Source of the DNA: CAWJKP01 sp963843465
GTDB lineage: Bacteria; Planctomycetota; Planctomycetia; Pirellulales; Thermoguttaceae
DNA: 64,000 bases
NCBI GenBank assembly: GCA_963843465.1
Contig: CAWJKP010000003.1
Location: 62,001-126,000 of the forward strand
Reading direction: 5' to 3'
The notes under the pieces were generated by a model that searched no databases, was not told the DNA's origin, and worked only from the letters and a program-made list of their open reading frames with translations. Of this stretch, positions 8,831 through 16,301 are shown in pieces. A program made the position numbers and the translations under genes. Numbering within the stretch: the first letter of the stretch is position 1; every line of letters starts with the position of its first letter.

Positions 8831-10978
8831 TCAGAAACTGACTGCGTCCTCGTTCGTATCCGCCGCCTTCGTATCCGTCCCCGCTCGTACTCCCCTTTTC
8901 GCCAGACCGGGCACGAGGGCCGCGGTAGGCCGGCGGGGCGTGTTGTCGTGAACCAGGATCCCCTGTTGGCCGACGAAGTAACTGTCGAAATCCGCCACGA
9001 TCAGATTGTAGGCGAAGCCGCGAAAAGAATGATCGGTTGCCAGCTTCTCGATGCTCTCGACCCGCACGCCGCCGGAAGGCGTGTGAAGACAATTGCCCAC
9101 GGCCAACTGCTTGGTCATTCGCCAGCCCTGGCCGACCACCCAGAACGGATGGCTGGGCGTGGCGATGATCGTCTCACCGCCCAGGCCGATCCGCATCCGC
9201 GGTCCCGGGAGGCGGAGGGTCACCGCCAGCACCGGCTTGTAGGCCAACTCGCCGGACTCAACGTCCTGGGCCAATACGCGATCTCCGCTGCGGATCTTCT
9301 CGATCAGCCGCCGGCCGGTGAGCGTCCAAACCTCGGTCCCCGGCGCGAAACAGGAGCAGCAGCGGGGACCGGCGCCCACCGTCGCAACGGCCCCGCTCGA
9401 ACTGCCGGGGTATTCCGTAGGCGCACTGCCGGGGTATTCCACATAATATTCATAGTCGTATTGGGGCTTGTACGCCGGGTTCTCATCGTCTGGGTTCGGT
9501 GCGCCGCTGACCTTGTACGACTCGTTGTAATCCTGCCACCACCAGGTCCACCATTTTGTCGGCTCGTCGCCCAGCGCCAGGCCGGTGGTCTTGCGGAGGG
9601 CGGCCTCGATTTGGGCGTTGCGTTGGGCAATCGCCCGATTGGCGCGATCGACCGCCTCGCCAAAGGCGGCCTGATCCTGAGCCGCCTGCGCCTGCGCCTT
9701 TTGGGCGGCGATTTGCTGATCCATGACTGCCTGAGCGATGGCCGCAGCCGCAAGCTGCGGCACCGCCGCCGCGTCCGCCCTTGCCTGGGCGTAGGAGGCC
9801 GCCACCGCAGCCGGGTAGTTGCGCATCATAGATTGCTTTTCTTTCGGGCTGTCAAACACCACCGTCCCCGTCCCCGGCGTCACGGACACCGGCGGAAGAA
9901 ATGGTGACGTGCCAGAGCTATAAAAAGGAGAAACCATCAGCGAGCGCGACACGTCGGCCAGCGCGCCCTCTTGGAAAATGGAATACCTCATCACCGGGTC
10001 GCCGGCGGGGCTGAACGTCCACTGCACCCTGGCCTCGATCGGCGATTGCAGGCCGGAAAGCAAAAGCGGCACGTAGTGATCCAGCGGATGCCGCTTCAGC
10101 CCCCTGACCGCCGCCGCAACGATGTCCTTCGACCCTGAGAAGACCGCCGACCGGGCCAGCGATTCGGCCGCCACGGGCTGCGGGTTGTCGCCCAGCGCCA
10201 GCGCCATGGCCAGGACCATGTCGTGATACGGTCGCCGCTGATGTTTGGCGCCGACCTGCTGCCACAAGGCCCCCTCCAGGCCGACCATCTCGGCCGCATC
10301 GGAGATCTTGGAAAGCTTTTCCCGTACTGGCGCCGGCAGCGCGGGGTCGCCGCGGTCGGCGGCCCTGCTCCATTGGGCCACCAGCGGACGCCAGCGGTCC
10401 ATCGCTTTCCGCACCGCTTGCGTCTGCCCCTTGAGCCGCTCGATTTGCCCCTGCGTCAACATCATCCCACCGTACGGCCGCAGGCCGAGGGCCCGGATCG
10501 CCTCGGCGTTGTCCGGCTCCAACTGCAGGGTCCACATCCAATGCACCCGCTGTTGGTCGTCGAGGTGATTTTTCCGGCACCAGCGGGCCAGGGCAGCCTG
10601 ATCGGCGGCGACCGAGCCGCACGCCTCGCGCCGCCGGGCGTACTCGGCCAGCCGCTGGTCTTGCCGGGCCGCCTCCCCGACGTCGGCCAGGGATTGCCAT
10701 ACGCCGTCCATGCGGACCTGGCCGAGCTGCCAATGGGCGGCGCGTTCGTTGGGCGATTGCCCGATCGCCTTGTGCAAGAGCGCCTCGCGTTGGTCGTTGT
10801 GCCCGGCCAATTCGCTTTCCAACGCCGCCCGCACCAGCCTGGCGGCCGTCGTTTCCGCGTCGCCGGCCTTCTGTTTCGGCTCAGCCGTCCAAGCAGGGCA
10901 GGCGAGAACTACCGCAATCATTGCCGTCGGGGCCCAATAGCCGCCCCGGATCGCCGCCCAGAAGAGAGAGCGTCTCAC
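8831..10978 (-). CDS. Secreted HEAT/TPR-like protein with C-terminal Hint (intein-like) domain
   Basis: The protein is 715 residues with an N-terminal signal (hydrophobic TAMIAVVLACPAWT). Residues about 40-300 are helical and repeat-like (PNERAAHWQLGQV, PDNAEAIRALGL). An Ala/Gln-rich coiled segment lies near 400-455, then a Trp-rich WWTWWWQ and a Tyr/Pro-rich linker. A Hint domain follows at about 543-679, beginning CFAPGTEVWT (catalytic Cys), with block B TPSHPFWV and ending GQQGILVHDN. Hint domains self-cleave; in polymorphic toxins a PT-Hint releases a C-terminal toxin. Here only about 36 residues of low-complexity tail follow, so no toxin domain is visible. It may be an autoprocessing surface protein. 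Confidence 0.8.
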   Translation of the reverse strand: MRRSLFWAAIRGGYWAPTAMIAVVLACPAWTAEPKQKAGDAETTAARLVRAALESELAGHNDQREALLHKAIGQSPNERAAHWQLGQVRMDGVWQSLADVGEAARQDQRLAEYARRREACGSVAADQAALARWCRKNHLDDQQRVHWMWTLQLEPDNAEAIRALGLRPYGGMMLTQGQIERLKGQTQAVRKAMDRWRPLVAQWSRAADRGDPALPAPVREKLSKISDAAEMVGLEGALWQQVGAKHQRRPYHDMVLAMALALGDNPQPVAAESLARSAVFSGSKDIVAAAVRGLKRHPLDHYVPLLLSGLQSPIEARVQWTFSPAGDPVMRYSIFQEGALADVSRSLMVSPFYSSGTSPFLPPVSVTPGTGTVVFDSPKEKQSMMRNYPAAVAASYAQARADAAAVPQLAAAAIAQAVMDQQIAAQKAQAQAAQDQAAFGEAVDRANRAIAQRNAQIEAALRKTTGLALGDEPTKWWTWWWQDYNESYKVSGAPNPDDENPAYKPQYDYEYYVEYPGSAPTEYPGSSSGAVATVGAGPRCCSCFAPGTEVWTLTGRRLIEKIRSGDRVLAQDVESGELAYKPVLAVTLRLPGPRMRIGLGGETIIATPSHPFWVVGQGWRMTKQLAVGNCLHTPSGGVRVESIEKLATDHSFRGFAYNLIVADFDSYFVGQQGILVHDNTPRRPTAALVPGLAKRGVRAGTDTKAADTNEDAVSF

Positions 10979-11131
10979 GATCGTCTCCTTTGCAAACAGG
11001 CAGCAGGAAGCGAACCGTTACCAGAATGGTGCTCGCCACTACGCCCTAGTTACACCAACGCTCCAGGCTGCGCAGGCGCCGGCCATATTGCGGGTCGGGG
11101 TGTTAGAGGCAGAATGGGCAAGACGCGGGGA

Positions 11132-11159
11132 TGGCGACGCCAGGGCCTTGTGCTTTTCT
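11132..11159. repeat. 28-base direct repeat, left copy
   Basis: Twenty-seven of 28 bases match the copy at 12564-12591 in the same orientation (core CCAGGGCCTTGTGCTTTTCT). The pair brackets the hypothetical gene, the toxin-antitoxin pair and the transglutaminase fragment. Confidence 0.8.
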
Positions 11160-11161
11160 TG

Positions 11162-11244
11162 GTAGGTCCCGCCTGCCGGGCGGGACTTGGCGCAACGACA
11201 GCGTCTGTTCGTCGTTCAAGTCCCTTCCGGCAGAAGGGACCTAC
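11162..11244. repeat. Inverted repeat with GTAGGTCCC ends
   Basis: GTAGGTCCCGCCTG at 11162 returns as an imperfect inverse ending GGGACCTAC at 11244. The last codons of the gene at 11216-11545 are read from this repeat. Confidence 0.75.
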
Positions 11245-11545
11245 TAATGTTCCGGTCGTCGAGGAATTCGATGGGCGGGGCGTCTTTGCCCTGCTCCCAC
11301 ATCAGCGAGAAGAACCAAATGCCGCTTTCTCCGATGGAGAAATCCGCCGGAGTGAATCGCAGATTGGAATCCAAGGGCGCCTCGGTCTGTTGCGGATGAT
11401 ACTCGGCGCGCCAGCCGAAGGCATCGCCCGACCAGGATTCTCCTCGCGCATGAAGTTCGGCTGCGAAGCGACGTACTTCATCGAGCTCGGGAATGAGGAT
11501 CAGCACCACGGACTCGTAATCGTTGTGGACCCTGATTCTAGCCAT
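11216..11545 (-). CDS. Hypothetical protein, about 109 aa
   Basis: I do not recognise this protein. The chosen start MARIRVHNDY (11545) gives an acidic, soluble protein with no signal or membrane segment. The sequence is of ordinary composition (VVLILIPELDEVRRF, then GIWFFSLMWEQGKD), so it is probably a real gene. The last ten residues come from a palindromic repeat (11162-11244), so the native C-terminus may have been cut by the repeat. It sits between a repeat and a VapBC-type pair in an accessory stretch. Confidence 0.5.
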   Translation of the reverse strand: MARIRVHNDYESVVLILIPELDEVRRFAAELHARGESWSGDAFGWRAEYHPQQTEAPLDSNLRFTPADFSIGESGIWFFSLMWEQGKDAPPIEFLDDRNISRSLLPEGT

Positions 11546-11632
11546 CGCGGTGACCACGTTTCGCCTCCGCCTTTCGCCACACCTCGAGATTCTGGCTCGC
11601 TGCGTTGCGGTAGGCTGTCGACGACCGCCGGT

Positions 11633-12055
11633 TCATGGAACGTCGCGAAGGTGGATGACGGACCCGCCGCACGGGCCGCTGGCGAGGCTGTTGACAAGTC
11701 GTTCGTCCGCCGTCACCAGCTTTCCGCCCAATTCAATCGCCAGGGCCAAATAGAGGCAATCATAAACGCTGCGATCGGTTTGGCAAGCCAGCTCGAAAGC
11801 AGGTTTCAGGAGCGGCCCGTCGTGGTGCCGAACAATGGGAGCGCCAAGCAGTTGCGCGGCCAGTTCCGCCGCGACCGTGCTGGTCAACAGCGACTTGCGA
11901 ACCCTCTTCCAGAGTATGTTCGCAACCTCCACGTCAAAGAACGCCGGAACATGAAGTTGGTGCCCGCCCTGGCGCAGCCGCATGGCCTCCGGCGTCCCCA
12001 CTTCGGGCAAGAGCCATTTTGCCCCGACGCTCGCGTCCACGACGTAAACGCTCAT
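11633..12055 (-). CDS. vapC: VapC-type PIN-domain ribonuclease toxin
   Basis: The protein is 140 residues. PIN-domain acidic residues are visible in order: VVDASVGAKWLL (Asp7), DVEVANILWK (Glu), YDCLYLALA (Asp) and TADERL (Asp). PIN toxins of type II systems cut tRNA or rRNA with Mg2+ and are silenced by the cognate antitoxin. The start overlaps the stop of the upstream antitoxin gene by four bases (12052-12055), the usual coupled arrangement. The 28-base direct repeats outside the pair suggest it sits in a mobile or recombined segment. Confidence 0.85.
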   Translation of the reverse strand: MSVYVVDASVGAKWLLPEVGTPEAMRLRQGGHQLHVPAFFDVEVANILWKRVRKSLLTSTVAAELAAQLLGAPIVRHHDGPLLKPAFELACQTDRSVYDCLYLALAIELGGKLVTADERLVNSLASGPCGGSVIHLRDVP

Positions 12056-12288
12056 CGTTCCCGGTCCTCCCGGACGAGTTCAGCGCTATCGCCAAAATCC
12101 TTCCCGGAAGCAGCTAGTTCCTCCCGGATCGCGTCAATGGCGCTCCAGGGGTCGCTCGCTTGGGGTGCCAGCGCCGAGGCGAGAATCTCCTTGACTTCCA
12201 CCTCCACCGGCTGAGCATGACGGGCGGCCTGCTGCCGCAGGCGCTCGAAGGTCGCATCGTCAATATCAGGAATCAAGAGTTGCGGCAT
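12052..12288 (-). CDS. FitA/VapB-type ribbon-helix-helix antitoxin
   Basis: The protein is 78 residues from the ATG at 12288, chosen because AAGGAG lies just upstream at 12295-12300. The N-terminal MPQLLIPDIDD, a beta strand, and FERLRQQAARH fit the FitA-like RHH family, followed by VEVEVKEILASAL. The acidic C-terminal tail is the likely toxin-binding segment. It would bind and neutralise the PIN toxin encoded immediately downstream and autorepress the operon, as is usual for the family. Confidence 0.8.
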   Translation of the reverse strand: MPQLLIPDIDDATFERLRQQAARHAQPVEVEVKEILASALAPQASDPWSAIDAIREELAASGKDFGDSAELVREDRER

Positions 12289-12333
12289 GTTTGGCTCCTT
12301 ATGGTCGAGACTCGGCAATATATTCTACCCCGC

Positions 12334-12451
12334 CACCTGCCTGATGTGCCACGCCTGGAACGAGTTGTATGTTGGCCGCCTTTGGATTCCCATGGGCGCG
12401 ATCCTCGGCCAGGCCGGCATCGGGCCGGCCCACTTGACAAGGCCGCCCTGA
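12334..12451 (+). pseudogene. Transglutaminase domain fragment
   Basis: Translation in this frame gives HAWNELYVG, LWIPMGAILGQ and AGIGPAHL, closely matching the His/Asp end of a transglutaminase core such as that at 7270-7370, then a stop. The catalytic Asp position (IPMD) has become Gly, and nothing of the rest of the domain is present. It is a dead paralogue remnant, too short to be a gene. Confidence 0.7.
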
Positions 12452-12563
12452 AGCCCGATAGTATTATCGTTTCCCCGAAAGGGGCTTGTGAGACTGCGTC
12501 CTTTAGGCCGCAGCAGGCGACGGTGACGGCGATTGCAAGCCGCCTGTCGCCTTGTAAGGGCCC

Positions 12564-12591
12564 TGGCGACCCCAGGGCCTTGTGCTTTTCT
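12564..12591. repeat. 28-base direct repeat, right copy
   Basis: Twenty-seven of 28 bases match 11132-11159. The rest of 12452-12637 holds a short GC-rich imperfect palindrome (around 12500-12580) and no gene. Confidence 0.8.
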
Positions 12592-12637
12592 ACGACCTCT
12601 TTAAGATAAGAAGAAGAGACGCATTGTAGGCCGAAAC

Positions 12638-13257
12638 ATGAAAACAGAATACTCAGTTGATCCCAAGGAGGTCCAGGCGGGATCGAAGGCATTCCGTTCC
12701 TATGAGAAACGCGACGCGATGTACAAGGTTGCTACGTTCCTCGTCGAACATTGCTGGGGCAAACCTACAGAAATGGCAGACGCACTCGGCGTGCTCCTCC
12801 TGACGTGGAACAACGCTTTTTACAGGTACGGGATATTCGACTTCTTTGCCCTTGAGGCCGCGCTTCGCGAAAACATGAACAGCCTCAAGGCGTTTCGATC
12901 GCGTGACATCCTGTCATTTGCCGCCGAAGACAAAGAGAGGATAGCGGTCCTGTTCACCGCCTTTCTTGATGCGTTGAAGATCGCGGGTGGGGGAAAAAAG
13001 GCGTAAAGAGCCGCGTCGCGGTTGCAAAGGCATTGCATCTCCCTGCGCCCGCGTTCTTTCCTCTTTGGGATGACAAGATCGCGAAGGCCTACGGATGCTA
13101 CTACTCGACAGACCCAAGCTCGAAGTACCTTATGTTCATGCAAATATCCAAGGACATGGCAGATGGGCTTCGGGGCAAAATCCAGACCGGCGAAACGACT
13201 TTATTGAAAGTGATTGACGAGTACAACTACGCAAAGTTCACAAAGCGTTTGATATGA
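12638..13257 (+). CDS. Hypothetical protein spanning a -1 frameshift at an A AAA AAG heptamer
   Basis: The family is not recognised. The first frame (12638-13006) encodes 122 residues ending GGGKKA. The -1 frame continues without a stop to 13257, with natural sequence (LHLPAPAFFPLWDDKIAKAYG, then LMFMQISKDMADGL). Read together they make about 206 residues. The switch point is A AAA AAG at 12994-13000, in the phase expected for -1 slippage, two codons before the zero-frame TAA. Either this is programmed frameshifting giving a short and a long product, or a homopolymer indel has broken one gene. Base use is AT-richer than most of the window, and the location among toxin-antitoxin genes suggests accessory DNA. 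Confidence 0.6.
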
Positions 13258-13331
13258 TTAGCTGATGACGGCTTCCGCGTGGCATGTGCCTTAGGAGAAC
13301 AAAGGGTCGGGGAAATGAAAGGAGCAAAGTG

Positions 13332-13562
13332 ATGACTTCGACTGTCCATGCGATCTATGAGGGCGGTGTCTTTCGCCCGGTTGAGCCGGTCAACCTGCCG
13401 GAAAGGACGCCGGTGGAACTTGAAGTGCGCGTGCCCGGCGAGCAGGAGCCACTGCGAGCGCCGATGCCCGAAGGGTTAGCTAAGGTGTATGCCATTCTTG
13501 GGGAACGGTACAACTCCGGCCACACGGACACGGCGGCGCGCCATAACGAGCACCAGCCGTGA
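13332..13562 (+). CDS. AF2212/DUF104-type antitoxin
   Basis: The protein is 76 residues from the ATG at 13332, preceded by AAAGGAG. The N-terminal half matches the short beta-rich antitoxin family DUF104 (AF2212-like): HAIYEGGVFRPVEPVNLPE, then PVELEVRVP. The family is commonly paired with PIN toxins, and here the stop (13560-13562) overlaps the GTG start of the next gene. The C-terminal part (about 45-76) is the likely toxin-binding tail. Confidence 0.75.
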   Translation: MTSTVHAIYEGGVFRPVEPVNLPERTPVELEVRVPGEQEPLRAPMPEGLAKVYAILGERYNSGHTDTAARHNEHQP

Positions 13563-13960
13563 ATGCCGTCTTCCTCGACAGCGTGGGAATGATTGCCGTC
13601 TGGGACGCCGCGGATCAGTGGCATTCCGTCGCCGAGGCCGCCTACGAGAAGTTGCTCTTCGAGGGCCGCCGCCTGGTCACCACGGAGATGGTGTTGCACG
13701 AATGCGGGAACGCATCGGCTCGGCGGCCGTATCGACGACGGGTCAATGCGCTTCGACAAGTTCTGATCGAGGGACAACTCCTCGTTGTCCCTACGCCCGA
13801 AGAAGTGGAGGGGGCGTGGGCAGCCTACGACCGAGGCGAGGCGGGGGAAGCGGGAATCGTGGACAATCTTTCATTCCAGGTGATGCGCCGGCTCGGCCTG
13901 ACTGAGGCTTTTACCAACGACCAGCACTTTCAGGCGGCTGGTTTCACGACACTGTTTTGA
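13559..13960 (+). CDS. PIN-domain toxin (VapC-like)
   Basis: The protein is 133 residues, starting with GTG at 13559 inside a GTGA overlap with the antitoxin. The acidic PIN residues are visible: FLDSVGMIAVWD (Asp7), VLHECGNA (Glu), GIVDNLSF (Asp) and AFTNDQHF (Asp). It is a second and distinct toxin-antitoxin pair within 2 kb of the first. Predicted activity is endoribonuclease. Its stop is about 100 bases from the convergent gatB stop. Confidence 0.8.
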   Translation: MNAVFLDSVGMIAVWDAADQWHSVAEAAYEKLLFEGRRLVTTEMVLHECGNASARRPYRRRVNALRQVLIEGQLLVVPTPEEVEGAWAAYDRGEAGEAGIVDNLSFQVMRRLGLTEAFTNDQHFQAAGFTTLF

Positions 13961-14065
13961 CGTGCGGCGCCATGCGCCGCCGCTGTCCCGCTTGGGCCGG
14001 GAAATGGGGGAGAAACGGGATCGAGCCGGCCGGGCCTGATTCCGGCACTCGACCCAGTTTTACTT

Positions 14066-15541
14066 TCACATCCTCGCCACCACCTCCAAGCACATCTCCC
14101 GGAACCGGTTCGCGTCGACGTTGGGGTTCTTCTTCTTCGCCTGACCGATCAACGCTCCGATGGCTTTGAGCTTGCCTTCCTTGATGTCGGCGATCACGCG
14201 GGGATTGGCTTCCAACAGCTCGCGGCAGAGCGATTCCAGGTTGGACGGGTCCACCTCCACGATGCCCATCGCCTGCATGGCCTCCTCGGGCGAGCGGCCG
14301 GAGTCGATCATCTCGGCCAGGACCTCCCGGCCGCGGCTGGTGGAAAGACGGCCGCCGCGGACGATGCCGATCAGCCGGGCCAGCTCGCCGGGCCGGACCG
14401 GATACTCCGCGACCGGCTTCTGCCGCTCATTGAGCCAGCGGAGCACGTCCTGCTCGATCCAATTGCTGGCCAGCTTGCCGTCGCCGATCAGACCGGCCAA
14501 CTCGATGTAGTAGTCGACCAGCCCGCGGCCCTGGTTCACCAACACGTCGCTATCGTAGGGCGAAATGCCGTAAGTTGCTTCCAGCCGCGTGCGGAGCCGG
14601 GCCGGCAGCTCGCCCAGCGATTGGCAGATGGACGCGATCTGGTCCTCGCTGACGGTCACCGGCAGCAGGTTGGGCTCGGGGAAGTAGCGGTAGTCGCTGG
14701 ATTCCTCCTTGGACCGCTGGCCGCGGGTCACCTGGGCCTCGTCGTCCCAGCCGCGGGTCTGCTTGGGAACGTCGCCCATCTTGCGGCCGGTCTCCTGCCA
14801 GACCTGGTACTGCCGCGTTGCCTCGTAGGCCATCGCCCGCTCGACGGCGCGGAAGCTGTTCATGTTCTTCACCTCCACGATCGGCGTGGCGACCTTGCCC
14901 TGGGGCGTGTGGACGTGAAGGTTGATGTTGGCGTCGACCCGCAGGCTGCCCTCCTGCATGTTGCAGTCGGAGACGCCCAGGTAGTTCAGCAACAGCTTGA
15001 GCTCGGTGAGATAGGCCTTGGCCTCGGCCGGGGAGCGCAGGTCGGGATGGCTGACGATCTCCATCAGCGGCGTGCCGGCCCGGTTCAGATCGATGCGGCT
15101 GTCGGCCTTGCCGGCCAGCTCGTCGTGCATGCTCTTGCCGGCGTCTTCTTCGAGGTGGACGCGGATGATCCGCACGTCCTTGGCCTCGACGCGGCCCTTG
15201 GGATCGGCGATCCGCAGCTTTCCCTCGCGGCTCAACGGCAGGTCGTACTGGCTGATCTGGTAGCCCTTGGGCAGGTCGGGGTAGTAGTAGTTCTTGCGGT
15301 CCCACTTGGTGAAGCGGGCGAGCTGGCAGTCCAAGGCCAGCGCCGCCTTGAGCGACAACTGAAAGGCCTTGCGGTTCATCACCGGCAGCGTGCCGGGCAT
15401 GCCGATGCAGACCGGGCAGGTCGCCGTGTTGGGCGGCAGCCCGAACTCCGTGCTGCAACCGCAGAAGAGCTTGCTCCGGGTGAGAAGCTGCACGTGGACT
15501 TCCAGGCCGATGATGATATCGTAGGGAGGAGATGGGCTCAT
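14066..15541 (-). CDS. gatB: Aspartyl/glutamyl-tRNA(Asn/Gln) amidotransferase subunit B
   Basis: The protein is 491 residues from the ATG at 15541 (MSPSPPYDIIIGLEVHVQL). GatB transfers ammonia, passed from GatA, to misacylated Glu-tRNA(Gln) or Asp-tRNA(Asn) after ATP activation. Visible landmarks are GLEVHVQL, the zinc-binding Cys pairs CGCST and CPVC, PDLPKGYQISQYD, DSRIDLNRAGTPLMEIV, EVKNMNSF, SDYRYFPEP and the C-terminal YqeY-like helical domain (about 340-491). Length is normal. The open frame extends 12 codons upstream, but the family begins at this methionine. gatA and gatC are not adjacent. groES follows upstream in the same direction, 52 bases away. Confidence 0.95.
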   Translation of the reverse strand: MSPSPPYDIIIGLEVHVQLLTRSKLFCGCSTEFGLPPNTATCPVCIGMPGTLPVMNRKAFQLSLKAALALDCQLARFTKWDRKNYYYPDLPKGYQISQYDLPLSREGKLRIADPKGRVEAKDVRIIRVHLEEDAGKSMHDELAGKADSRIDLNRAGTPLMEIVSHPDLRSPAEAKAYLTELKLLLNYLGVSDCNMQEGSLRVDANINLHVHTPQGKVATPIVEVKNMNSFRAVERAMAYEATRQYQVWQETGRKMGDVPKQTRGWDDEAQVTRGQRSKEESSDYRYFPEPNLLPVTVSEDQIASICQSLGELPARLRTRLEATYGISPYDSDVLVNQGRGLVDYYIELAGLIGDGKLASNWIEQDVLRWLNERQKPVAEYPVRPGELARLIGIVRGGRLSTSRGREVLAEMIDSGRSPEEAMQAMGIVEVDPSNLESLCRELLEANPRVIADIKEGKLKAIGALIGQAKKKNPNVDANRFREMCLEVVARM

Positions 15542-15593
15542 GGCCTGTGCGTGTTGGGGACTCCGTATCCCGGGCAACTAAAGTTGGGCAGAC

Positions 15594-15881
15594 TCAAGTC
15601 ACGACGGCCAGGATGTCGTCCTCGCTCATGATCAGCAGCTCGTCGTCGCCCACCTGCACCTCCGTGCCCGCATACCGGCCGAAGAAGATGCGATCGCCTT
15701 CGCTGACCTGATGCCTTACCCGGGTGCCGTCGGCCAACAGATGGCCGTCGCCGACCGAGAGGACTCGGCCTTGCTGGGGCTTGTCGCGGGCCATGTCGGG
15801 CAGGAGGATACCGCCGGAAGTCCGCTCCTCCGCATCCATCCGTTTGACAATCACCTTGTCCCCAAGCGGTACCAGTTTCAT
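15594..15881 (-). CDS. groES: Co-chaperonin GroES
   Basis: The protein is 95 residues, the usual GroES length. MKLVPLGDKVIVKRMDAEE, the mobile loop TSGGILLPD, and GDRIFFGRYAG are all present. GroES caps the GroEL cavity. The start at 15881 follows AAGGAG. It stands without groEL, next to gatB, and may be co-transcribed with it. Solo or multiple groES/groEL copies are known in planctomycetes. No CIRCE-type inverted repeat is evident upstream. Confidence 0.93.
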   Translation of the reverse strand: MKLVPLGDKVIVKRMDAEERTSGGILLPDMARDKPQQGRVLSVGDGHLLADGTRVRHQVSEGDRIFFGRYAGTEVQVGDDELLIMSEDDILAVVT

Positions 15882-16301
15882 GGCGCTACGACTCCTTGCC
15901 GACATTTTCGCACGGGGCGAGGGAACGTACAAGTCCCCTGCCGCCCTCACACCACGCTGACGGGTGGATGGCCTCACGAGCGGGGGAGCGATACGCTAAC
16001 GCGTCCAACGACAAGAATCTTTGAGTTATCCGTCAAAGAGCAGAGCCGAAAGACGGAACACCAATCCTCGCTAATCTTCGTTAATTCGCCATATTAGCGC
16101 CGATCAGTCCCAAGGAGTGTCCCCGTTACTTGCTTCTTTCCAAGGACTTAATGCCCTCCAGCGGCCCAAGACATGGCCACGGCGAGAAAGAGCATGTAGG
16201 CGACGAACCCGAGAAGCCCCCGTCAAAGCGCGCGTTTGGCGGTCTGTGGCTCACGATCATCGCACTCACCCTGTCCGTCCGGCATGGGAGAACGACCCGC
16301 C
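15882..16301. other. Intergenic region with a doubtful 58-codon ORF
   Basis: The only coding candidate is an ORF at 16151-16327 (+), which has a Lys/Glu-rich start and a hydrophobic WLTIIALTL segment but no ribosome-binding site and overlaps the end of the convergent hydrolase gene. I consider it unlikely to be a gene. The rest shows no repeat or terminator. Confidence 0.3.

Noticed and set aside
10223..12214. Very long open frame on the plus strand opposite the Hint and VapC genes
   Set aside because: It is antisense to two well-supported genes, and its residues are Arg/Pro/Gly-rich without motifs; such shadows are expected at this GC content.
7465..12334. Transglutaminase fragment and gene as direct-repeat boundaries of an inserted island
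   Set aside because: The two differ too much (a paralogue, not a copy), so they do not mark a recent insertion.
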